Part shown: piece after piece, positions 6,643 through 11,725 of the stretch
How positions within the stretch are numbered: the first letter of the stretch is position 1
How the letters are laid out: every line of letters begins with the position of its first letter
NCBI GenBank assembly: GCA_900556945.1
Contig: USQP01000007.1
Location: 1-11,725 of the forward strand
Reading direction: 5' to 3'
Source of the DNA: an uncultured Clostridium sp.
GTDB lineage: Bacteria; Bacillota; Clostridia; TANB77; CAG-508
Length of the DNA stretch: 11,725 nucleotides
The notes under the pieces: generated by a model
The model's input: the letters and a program-made list of their open reading frames with translations, nothing else
The model's database searches: none
Told to the model about the DNA's origin: nothing
Translations under genes and position numbers: made by a program

Positions 6643-7119
6643 ATGTCAGGAGCTTTAATGAATAAAGTATGGGATTTGTTTGGAATGGACTCAGCAGAGC
6701 CTGAAGAATATGAAGATGAGAACGTATATGATTATGAAGAAGAAGAGGAAGAAGTAGAAGATAAGAAACTATTTGGAAGAAAAAATAAAGTGGTAAATAT
6801 GCCACAAACACAATCAAATGCTATAAAAATGGTAATATCACAACCAACAACATTTGAACAATCTGATGAAATTTGTTCTTTCTTAAAAGAAAAAAAATCA
6901 GTTATTGTTAATTTAGAGTATGTCAATAAAGATGTAGCAAGAAGAATTGTTGACTTTATTAGCGGTGGAGTATATGCTTTAGATGGATATATCCAAAAAG
7001 TATCTAATTCTATCTTTTTAGTAGCACCATCTAATTATGAAATTACAAATGAAATGGCAAGAGAAGAAATGAAGAGTAAACTTTCTGTTTCGTGGCTAAA
7101 AAATAATGGAATAAACTAA
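6643..7119 (+). CDS. sepF: Cell division protein SepF
   Basis: SepF anchors FtsZ filaments to the membrane and helps form the division ring. The 158-residue product has the expected parts. A short N-terminal amphipathic helix (about 1-14, GALMNKVWDLFGM) serves membrane binding. A very acidic linker (about 19-42, including six consecutive glutamates) follows. The SepF fold (about 60-135) contains VIVNLEYVNKDVARRIVDF (87-105), GGVYALDG (108-115) and IFLVAPSNYEI. GGAGG at 6631-6635 lies seven bases before the ATG. divIVA follows 25 bases later. In many Firmicutes ylmG and ylmH stand between sepF and divIVA; here they are missing. Confidence 0.95.
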   Translation: MSGALMNKVWDLFGMDSAEPEEYEDENVYDYEEEEEEVEDKKLFGRKNKVVNMPQTQSNAIKMVISQPTTFEQSDEICSFLKEKKSVIVNLEYVNKDVARRIVDFISGGVYALDGYIQKVSNSIFLVAPSNYEITNEMAREEMKSKLSVSWLKNNGIN

Positions 7120-7144
7120 TGGCTATTCATAAGGGGGAAAAAGA

Positions 7145-7600
7145 ATGATAACACCACTTGATATAGAAAATAAAAAATTTTCAAAGCAAATGATGAATGG
7201 GTATAGTGTGGAAGAAGTAGATGATTTTTTAGATGATTTAACAGTAGATTATTCTAAAAATTATAAAGAAGCAACAGAGTTAAAAGCAAAAGTAGATGAA
7301 TTAAACAAAAGTTTAGAACACTATAAAATGATAGAAAAAACTTTACAAAACACATTGGTTATGGCTCAAACAACAGCAGAGGACATAAAAAATGTAGCAA
7401 AACAACAAGCAGATCAAATCGTAAGTGAAGCAAAAGGAACAGCCCAAAAACAAGCAAATGAATTAGAAAATGAAATTATTGCTAAGAAAAAAGAGCTTGA
7501 AGACGTAAAGAAACAATTTGATATATATAAAGCAAAAATGGAATCATTATTAATATCTCAATTAGAATTATTAAAAGATGTTAATAAAGATGATGCATAA
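7145..7600 (+). CDS. divIVA: DivIVA-family polar/septal coiled-coil protein
   Basis: DivIVA binds curved membrane at poles and division sites and recruits partners. The 151-residue protein shows the N-terminal lipid-binding domain (ITPLDIENKKFSKQMMNGYSVEEVDDFLDDL, about 2-32), cited here only as the family signature. A first coiled coil (about 35-62) and a long second one (about 70-140) follow, with an alanine-, lysine- and glutamate-rich heptad pattern. In B. subtilis DivIVA the membrane-inserting pair is Phe-Arg before Gly-Tyr; here the matching place reads Met-Met-Asn and is one residue longer, so the membrane tip differs. GGGGG (7133-7137) lies seven bases before the ATG. It follows sepF in the same transcript and is closed by the terminator at 7632-7660. 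Confidence 0.92.
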   Translation: MITPLDIENKKFSKQMMNGYSVEEVDDFLDDLTVDYSKNYKEATELKAKVDELNKSLEHYKMIEKTLQNTLVMAQTTAEDIKNVAKQQADQIVSEAKGTAQKQANELENEIIAKKKELEDVKKQFDIYKAKMESLLISQLELLKDVNKDDA

Positions 7601-7631
7601 TTTATTAAAATAGGAAAGAAATACAAAAGAA

Positions 7632-7660
7632 GGCTATCTAGAAATAGATGGTCTTTCTTT
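7632..7660 (+). terminator. Rho-independent terminator after divIVA
   Basis: GGCTATCTA (7632-7640) pairs with TAGATGGTC (7645-7653), nine pairs with two wobbles, closed by a GAAA tetraloop. TTTCTTT follows. It lies 31 bases after the divIVA stop. Confidence 0.85.
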
Positions 7661-7664
7661 GAGT

Positions 7665-7833
7665 TTGCTAATCAATTCATGCATATAATATATTATTTTT
7701 TTACATCTTGAGTGCCACAACTACCAGAATTCTTAAAAATGGATGGTTGCTCCATTCGCATTAGCTAACCGCTCGTTTAATTGTTTCGCGGTCTTGCAAG
7801 AATAATATATTATAAGCATGAAGGTGCTAGCAA
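7665..7833. repeat. Long inverted repeat enclosing a GC-richer structured core
   Basis: Arms 7676-7697 and 7801-7822 pair over 22 positions with one mismatch; both hold the palindrome ATAATATATTAT. Outside them TTGCTA (7665-7670) pairs with TAGCAA (7828-7833) after short loops, and inside CTTG (7707-7710) can pair with CAAG (7797-7800). The core 7711-7800 has about 43% GC, well above its surroundings, and contains possible hairpins: GGTT-GCT/AGC-AACC (7745-7770) and ACCGC/GCGGT (7768-7772 with 7788-7792). CAAC (7718-7721) can also pair with GTTG (7746-7749), competing with the first. No protein fits. It could be a structured RNA, a leader of the small gene at 7833, or a miniature mobile element. 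I do not recognise a known RNA family. Confidence 0.6.
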
Positions 7834-7961
7834 TGAAAGAACTGTCTATAATCATAGAAAAAACAAGAAAAATATTACAAAAGAACGATAATATTACAGA
7901 ACTGTTAAATATATGTTACATTTGTATGAATACTATTGACCATTCAAGGAAAAAAGAATAA
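7833..7961 (+). CDS. Possible 42-residue protein, function unknown
   Basis: A 42-codon frame starts at ATG 7833, six bases after AAGGTG (7821-7826), and ends in TAA. The predicted peptide begins MKELSIIIEKTRKILQKND and has an amphipathic helical look, a CYIC pair of cysteines in the second half, and a basic end. I recognise no family. In favour of a real gene: a reasonable ribosome binding site and codons like those of the neighbours. Against: its 3' end overlaps the -35 and -10 boxes of the rsmD promoter, and in such AT-rich DNA short open frames are common. The start lies at the right edge of the inverted-repeat element, which might act as its leader. Confidence 0.35.
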   Translation: MKELSIIIEKTRKILQKNDNITELLNICYICMNTIDHSRKKE

Positions 7962-7964
7962 AAT
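7936..7964 (+). promoter_or_regulatory. SigA-type promoter for rsmD
   Basis: TTGACC (7936-7941) and TAAAAT (7959-7964) are each one base from consensus and are separated by exactly 17 bases. They sit 27 bases before the rsmD ATG, so the leader would be short. They overlap the end of the possible small gene at 7833-7961. Confidence 0.75.
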
Positions 7965-7990
7965 GTTAATATCACAAAGAAAGGTAGATT

Positions 7991-8542
7991 ATGAGAATAA
8001 TAAGTGGAAAAGCAAGAGGGACCAAATTATATACATTAGATGGAGAAAATACAAGACCCACATTAGATAGAGTAAAAGAATCTCTATTTAATATAATACA
8101 ATCTAAAATAAAAGATTGCATATTTTTAGATTTGTTTTCTGGAAGTGGAGCAATTGGGTTGGAAGCAGCAAGTCGAGGAGCTAAAAAGGTAATTCTTTGT
8201 GACAAATCAAAAGAAGCCATACAGGTTATAAAAAGAAATATAGAGAAAACACATACTGAGGAACAAACTGAATTGTATCATACATCATCGCAAGAATTGT
8301 TAGAAAATAAGATAAAGGAAAAGGTTGATATCATTTATATCGATCCGCCTTATAAAACAAATTTAGCGTTCGAGTCAGTAAGAACCATATTAGATAAAAA
8401 AATAATAAATAAGAATTCAATTATGATAATAGAGACAGATGAAGTCGAAAGAGTTATAAATCAAATTAAAAAATTGAAACTAGAAATAATTGACCAAAGA
8501 AGATATGGTCGTGCACATCTTATCTTTTTGAAAGAGAAGTAA
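7991..8542 (+). CDS. rsmD: 16S rRNA (guanine-N2)-methyltransferase RsmD
   Basis: RsmD makes m2G966 (E. coli numbering) in 16S rRNA with S-adenosylmethionine. The 183-residue protein has the family pattern: MRIISGKARG at the start, RPTLDRVKESLFNI (22-35), the SAM-binding DLFSGSGAIGLEAASRGA (47-64), an acidic end of the second strand (LCDKS, 69-73), and the catalytic DPPY (118-121). Its length is normal. GAAAGGT (7979-7985) lies just before the ATG. In many Firmicutes coaD follows rsmD; here a coiled-coil protein follows 25 bases later, so coaD must be elsewhere. Confidence 0.95.
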   Translation: MRIISGKARGTKLYTLDGENTRPTLDRVKESLFNIIQSKIKDCIFLDLFSGSGAIGLEAASRGAKKVILCDKSKEAIQVIKRNIEKTHTEEQTELYHTSSQELLENKIKEKVDIIYIDPPYKTNLAFESVRTILDKKIINKNSIMIIETDEVERVINQIKKLKLEIIDQRRYGRAHLIFLKEK

Positions 8543-8567
8543 GATAAAATGAGAAAGGGGTAAAACC

Positions 8568-9071
8568 ATGGAAATATTTACATTACTAGAAACATTAGAG
8601 GATTTGTTAGAAAATAGTAGAAGTCTACCATTTTCTTCAAAGGGGATTGTTGACAAAGAAGAAATGCTAGATTTAATAAAAGAAATTAGAATTAAACTTC
8701 CTGACGAATTAAAGCAAGCAAAATGGGTAAAAGAGGAAAGACAACGTATTTTGGTGGAAGCCCAAAAAGAAGCAGATGGAATTGTAAAAGAAGCAGAAAA
8801 TAGAATTATATCTATGATAGATGAACATGAAATAACAAGAAAAGCATATGATCAAAAAACAGAAATTATTGAAACAGCAAACGAAATGTCAAGAGAGATT
8901 TCAAAAGGTACAAAGGAATATGCAGATAGTTTACTAGCTAACACGGAAGATGTTTTAAATGAAACATTAAATAAATTAGGAACGAACATGACAGAAGCAA
9001 TAAACTTAATGCAATTATCTCTAGAAGATACCATAAAAACGATTCAAAATAGTAGAAAAGAATTGAAATAA
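8568..9071 (+). CDS. Coiled-coil protein, ATP-synthase subunit b/H-like
   Basis: The 167-residue protein has no membrane helix or signal peptide. It begins with a short helical, acidic segment (MEIFTLLETLEDLLENS), then long heptad-rich helices: about 34-75 with EERQRILVEAQKEADGIV, and about 80-165. The alternating Ala/Glu/Lys pattern resembles the stalk subunits b and H of rotary ATPases, and such proteins are often labelled ATPase-like. However, there is no nucleotide-binding motif and no ATP synthase gene nearby. Related-looking proteins are common near rsmD and coaD in Clostridia (from memory). AAAGGGG (8554-8560) is seven bases before the ATG. It is probably co-transcribed with rsmD and ends at the strong terminator. 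Its function is unknown. Confidence 0.7.
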   Translation: MEIFTLLETLEDLLENSRSLPFSSKGIVDKEEMLDLIKEIRIKLPDELKQAKWVKEERQRILVEAQKEADGIVKEAENRIISMIDEHEITRKAYDQKTEIIETANEMSREISKGTKEYADSLLANTEDVLNETLNKLGTNMTEAINLMQLSLEDTIKTIQNSRKELK

Positions 9072-9074
9072 AAC

Positions 9075-9128
9075 AAAAGTCAGATGTCAGAAGTCAAAGA
9101 ATCCAGGACTTTTGAATCTGACTTTTTT
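9075..9128 (+). terminator. Strong rho-independent terminator built on heptamer repeats
   Basis: AAAAGTCAGAT (9075-9085) pairs perfectly with ATCTGACTTTT (9116-9126); inside, AAGTC (9091-9095) pairs with GACTT (9107-9111). Six T's at 9123-9128 follow the stem. The left arm is made of three near-identical 7-mers: GTCAGAT, GTCAGAA, GTCAAAG (9079-9099). It separates the rsmD transcript from ftsK. The long AT-flanked stem could stop transcription in both directions. Confidence 0.9.
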
Positions 9129-9189
9129 AAGCAAAAGAAAGAACTACTTAAAAATCAAAGAAAGAGTTGCACTTAGGAGGAATGGTGGA

Positions 9190-9405
9190 ATGGCTAAGAA
9201 AAAAAGAAGATATAAAAAGAAAAAGAAAACAGCATCAAATCTAGATATAGCAGTAGTAACGCTAATTGTACTTAGTATACTTTTAGCTGTTTTAATTTAT
9301 ACAAAATCAGGAGTAATAGGAATTAAATTAAATGAAATACTTCGGAGGACTGATGGGAATCATGCAATACATACTTCCTGTTGGAATGTTTGCTATTGCT
9401 ATTAA
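9190..9405 (+). CDS. ftsK: FtsK N-terminal fragment (first membrane helix), frame-broken
   Basis: From ATG 9190, nine bases after AGGAGG (9175-9180), the frame gives a very basic start (KKKRRYKKKKK) and one membrane helix (about 18-37). These are the normal cytoplasmic tip and first helix of an FtsK/SpoIIIE protein. After codon 51 (CTT, 9340-9342) the product turns into unlikely sequence (RRTDGNHAIHT) and stops at 9403-9405. The family sequence continues in the next frame from GGA 9344. Dropping one base at 9343 joins the two parts as KLNEILGGLMGIMQYIL and gives one protein of about 810 residues with four N-terminal helices. So this is not a separate gene but the 5' end of ftsK, cut by a +1 frame change that may be real, programmed or an assembly error. 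Confidence 0.8.
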   Translation: MAKKKRRYKKKKKTASNLDIAVVTLIVLSILLAVLIYTKSGVIGIKLNEILRRTDGNHAIHTSCWNVCYCY

Positions 9406-11623
9406 ATTAGCGTCTGATGGAAGGGAAGAGTTATCTTCCAAACTAATACAATATATTATTGCAATCATTAGTCTTTCCATTGTGTTTAGCGTATTTCAAA
9501 TTTCATCAGGAGAATTGCAATCTTCAAAGGAATTATCAGAATTGGTAAAAGATGCTTATTATTTTGGATCCCAAAGTAAAGGAGGAGGAGCAATTGGAGC
9601 GGTTGCTGCAGTGCCACTTGCGAAACTTTTAGGGGATATAGGAGCTGTCATACTTTGTATCGGTATTGCAGTTATATTATTAGTATTTACATTTGGAATT
9701 AATTTATCTGATATAATAAACATGATACTGGATAAGATTGAAGAGAAAAAAGAAGAAAGATTGGAAAGAAAAGAACAAATAGCAAAAGAAAATAAGCAAG
9801 AAGAACAAGAAGAAACACCAGCGCAAAGAAGAAAAAGATTAAGAGAAGAAAGAAAAGTGAAGGCAGAGCTTGCTAAAATGGAAGAAAAATCACCAATGGA
9901 TAATCAAATAAAAATCAACTTTGGTGGAAGAATTGTGGAAAACAATGACGAAAAAACACCATTAAAGAAATATGATCATTCTGGTGAAGACTTGGAACCA
10001 TTAACAAAACAAAATAGTAAACAAGGCAAAATGCAACAAGTAGAGATGGAACCAGATGTAATCGATAGCAATTTATTTAAAGACGTAGAAGAGCAAAAAG
10101 AAGAAAAGAAAAAAGCTGTGTTACAGTTAGAGCATGCGCAAATTGTAGAAGATGAACATTATGAATATCCGCCAGTAGAACTTTTAAGCAAACCATCGAA
10201 AAAAGCTTTAAAAGGTGGAGCAAAAGCCTTAACCGATACAGCAACAAGATTGCAAAAAACTTTATATAGTTTTGGAGTGTCTGCAAAAGTTGAGAATGTA
10301 TCAGTAGGACCAGCCATTACAAGATATGAACTAAAGCCAGCAGAAGGAGTTAGAGTTAGCAAAATAGCTAATTTAGCAGATGATATTGCACTAAATTTAG
10401 CGGCTGAAACCATAAGAATTGAAGCTCCTATTCCAGGAAAACAGGCTGTAGGAATCGAAGTACCAAATAAAGAAAAGGAAGTAGTACATTTTAGAGAAAT
10501 ATTAGATAGTGACGAATTTAGAGGAAATAAGTCGAAGTTAACAGTAGGACTTGGAAAAGATGTAGCAGGAAATATTCAGCTAGCAGATATTGCAAAAATG
10601 CCACATGTTTTAATTGCTGGTTCAACTGGATCGGGAAAGAGTGTGTGTATTAATACGATTATTACCAGTATTATCTATAATGCCAAACCAAGTGAAGTAA
10701 AATTTGTTATGGTAGATCCGAAAGTAGTAGAGTTATCTGTTTATAATGGAATACCACATTTATTAATTCCAGTTGTAACAGATCCAAGAAAAGCAGCTGG
10801 TGCATTAGCGTGGGCGGTGCAGGAGATGGACGATCGTTATAACAAGTTTGCTAGCAAAGGTGTCCGTGATTTAAAAGGATACAATAAAGCAATTGAAAAA
10901 GAAAATGAAGCCGGAAAATTACCTCAAATCGTAATTATCATAGATGAGTTAGCTGACTTGATGATGGTAGCAAAAAGTGATGTAGAGGATGCTATTTGTC
11001 GTTTGGCTCAAAAAGCAAGAGCTGCAGGAATGCATCTAGTGATTGCGACTCAAAGACCATCTGTAGATGTTATTACAGGACTTATAAAGGCAAATGTACC
11101 ATCTAGAATAGCATTTGCAGTATCTTCACAAGTAGATTCAAGAACAATTTTAGATAGCATAGGAGCAGAAAAATTATTAGGAAAAGGAGATATGTTATTC
11201 TTCCCAGCAGGAGCACCAAAGCCATCTAGAGTACAAGGCGCTTTTGTATCAGATGATGAAGTAGAGAAAATAGTAGATTTTATTAAATCAAATGGGACAG
11301 CAACTTATAGTGAAGATATTTTAGAAAGTATAGAAAATAGTAATAAAACCGATAAAGAAATTGCACAAGAACAGGCAGAAGATGACGACACAGATCCATT
11401 CTTAATGGATGCCATTCAAACTGTTGTTGAAACAGGACAAGCATCTACTTCTTTTATCCAAAGAAGATTTAAAGTGGGATACGCAAGAGCAGGAAGAATT
11501 ATCGATCAGATGGAAGAAAGAGGAGTCATTTCTGGATATCAAGGAAGTAAACCGAGAGAAGTACTTATGACAATGGACAGATTAAACGAATTAAAAATGG
11601 GAAAAACAGAAGAGAACACATAA
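9332..11623 (+). CDS. ftsK: DNA translocase FtsK/SpoIIIE (main part)
   Basis: FtsK/SpoIIIE is a septal, membrane-anchored hexameric motor that pumps chromosomal DNA through the closing division or sporulation septum. This 763-residue frame has three membrane helices (about 8-26, 36-54, 101-125), a charged linker (about 140-280) and the motor. The motor contains the alpha/beta domain, Walker A GSTGSGKS (430-437), Walker B IIIDELADLMM (D538, E539), ARAAGMHLVIATQRPSVDVITG and the sensor-like ILDSIGAEKLLGKGDML. The DNA-reading winged-helix gamma domain closes the protein (about 688-750, with RRFKVGYARAGRIIDQME). The usual first helix is missing and lies in the preceding frame, so ATG 9332 is probably not the true start: it follows an in-frame TAA directly. 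GGAGG at 9344-9348 just before ATG 9353 could allow a three-helix version to be made. I cannot tell FtsK from SpoIIIE by sequence alone. Confidence 0.95.
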   Translation: MKYFGGLMGIMQYILPVGMFAIAIKLASDGREELSSKLIQYIIAIISLSIVFSVFQISSGELQSSKELSELVKDAYYFGSQSKGGGAIGAVAAVPLAKLLGDIGAVILCIGIAVILLVFTFGINLSDIINMILDKIEEKKEERLERKEQIAKENKQEEQEETPAQRRKRLREERKVKAELAKMEEKSPMDNQIKINFGGRIVENNDEKTPLKKYDHSGEDLEPLTKQNSKQGKMQQVEMEPDVIDSNLFKDVEEQKEEKKKAVLQLEHAQIVEDEHYEYPPVELLSKPSKKALKGGAKALTDTATRLQKTLYSFGVSAKVENVSVGPAITRYELKPAEGVRVSKIANLADDIALNLAAETIRIEAPIPGKQAVGIEVPNKEKEVVHFREILDSDEFRGNKSKLTVGLGKDVAGNIQLADIAKMPHVLIAGSTGSGKSVCINTIITSIIYNAKPSEVKFVMVDPKVVELSVYNGIPHLLIPVVTDPRKAAGALAWAVQEMDDRYNKFASKGVRDLKGYNKAIEKENEAGKLPQIVIIIDELADLMMVAKSDVEDAICRLAQKARAAGMHLVIATQRPSVDVITGLIKANVPSRIAFAVSSQVDSRTILDSIGAEKLLGKGDMLFFPAGAPKPSRVQGAFVSDDEVEKIVDFIKSNGTATYSEDILESIENSNKTDKEIAQEQAEDDDTDPFLMDAIQTVVETGQASTSFIQRRFKVGYARAGRIIDQMEERGVISGYQGSKPREVLMTMDRLNELKMGKTEENT

Positions 11624-11635
11624 ATTTATGATGTT

Positions 11636-11667
11636 AATACAAGATATAATATATTACATCTTGTGTT
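11636..11667. repeat. 32-bp palindrome related to the 7665-7833 element
   Basis: Sixteen bases from AATACAAGATATAATA are followed by their near-perfect inverse, TATTACATCTTGTGTT, with one wobble and one mismatch. It shares ATATAATATATTA, then CATCTTG and GT, with the left end of the element at 7683-7713, and CAAGA plus TAATATATTA with its right end. It sits 12 bases after the ftsK stop. There is no T-tract, so a terminator role is uncertain. The TATAAT at 11645-11650 might serve as a -10 for the next gene, but no good -35 is seen. Confidence 0.6.
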
Positions 11668-11711
11668 AGAAATAGAGATCGGTTGAATATAAAATAATTT
11701 TAAAACTAGAG

Positions 11712-11725
11712 AAAGGAGAAAAAAT
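11712..11725 (+). promoter_or_regulatory. Ribosome binding site of a gene starting at the right edge
   Basis: AAAGGAG (11712-11718) is followed five bases later by AT at the last two bases. If the next base outside the window is G, an ATG start would lie at 11724. Nothing of the gene product can be seen. The spacer 11624-11711 holds only the palindrome at 11636-11667. Confidence 0.5.

Noticed and set aside
7711..7800. tRNA, T-box, tmRNA, SRP or RNase P RNA in the core of the inverted repeat
   Set aside because: No cloverleaf with a T-arm, no T-box GGTGGNACCGCG motif, and no RNase P, SRP or tmRNA signature could be found by eye.
7685..7813. PerR or Fur operator, suggested by ATAATATATTAT
   Set aside because: Those boxes are 7-1-7 with an odd centre; this palindrome has an even centre and lies in the arms of a longer repeat.
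5026..7846. Relation between the 5026-5060 spacer (TAGCAATG, AACTGTC, TTGCTA, ATCAA) and the flanks of the 7665-7833 element
   Set aside because: The shared words are short, gapped and in a different order; in such AT-rich DNA this is probably chance.
9112..9189. Extension of the FtsK N-terminal fragment upstream of ATG 9190
   Set aside because: It would start inside the terminator stem; AGGAGG at 9175-9180 clearly points to ATG 9190.

Overview
The window looks like a chromosomal housekeeping stretch from a very AT-rich (roughly 30% GC by eye) Gram-positive, Clostridia-like bacterium. The evidence is the set of genes (sepF, divIVA, an FtsK/SpoIIIE translocase, an endonuclease-type mutL next to miaA), strong AGGAGG-type ribosome binding sites, A-rich sense strands and SigA-like promoters. 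All genes lie on the + strand, as expected for a leading-strand block. The first 37 bases are not biology: they carry an untrimmed Illumina Nextera adapter, so this is the raw end of a metagenome or draft-genome contig.

Layout. 39-1189: the 3' part of secD, then a short divergent secF, closed by a hairpin terminator. 1292-5013: a consensus extended -10 promoter drives mutL, a small four-helix membrane protein of unknown function, and miaA. The last two abut with no gap (TAA directly followed by ATG), and the first ~27 codons of miaA look like an inserted repeat element. 5110-6414: a HlyD-like membrane-anchored adaptor protein. 6415-6642: a 228-base spacer with nested inverted repeats, three 11-bp direct repeats and a good promoter. 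6643-7600: sepF and divIVA, ended by a terminator. 7661-7990: a non-coding-looking stretch holding a long inverted repeat around a GC-richer structured core, a possible 42-codon gene, and a near-consensus promoter. 7991-9071: rsmD and a coiled-coil protein, ended by a strong terminator built from heptamer repeats. 9190-11623: ftsK, broken near its 5' end by a +1 frame change. 11624-11725: a 32-bp palindrome related to the element at 7665-7833, then a ribosome binding site for a gene that starts at the right edge.

How the genes fit together. SecD/SecF assist protein export. MutL (mismatch repair) and MiaA (tRNA A37 prenylation) form the widely conserved mutL-miaA pair. SepF and DivIVA organise the FtsZ ring and cell poles, and FtsK/SpoIIIE moves DNA through the closing septum, so the right half has a division and chromosome-segregation theme. 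RsmD methylates 16S rRNA.

No CRISPR array, phage module, toxin system, tRNA or rRNA gene was seen. The points most worth a second look are the inverted-repeat element at 7665-7833 with its small relative at 11636-11667, the ftsK frame break at about 9343, the repeat-derived N-terminus of MiaA, and the reduced SecD/SecF pair.
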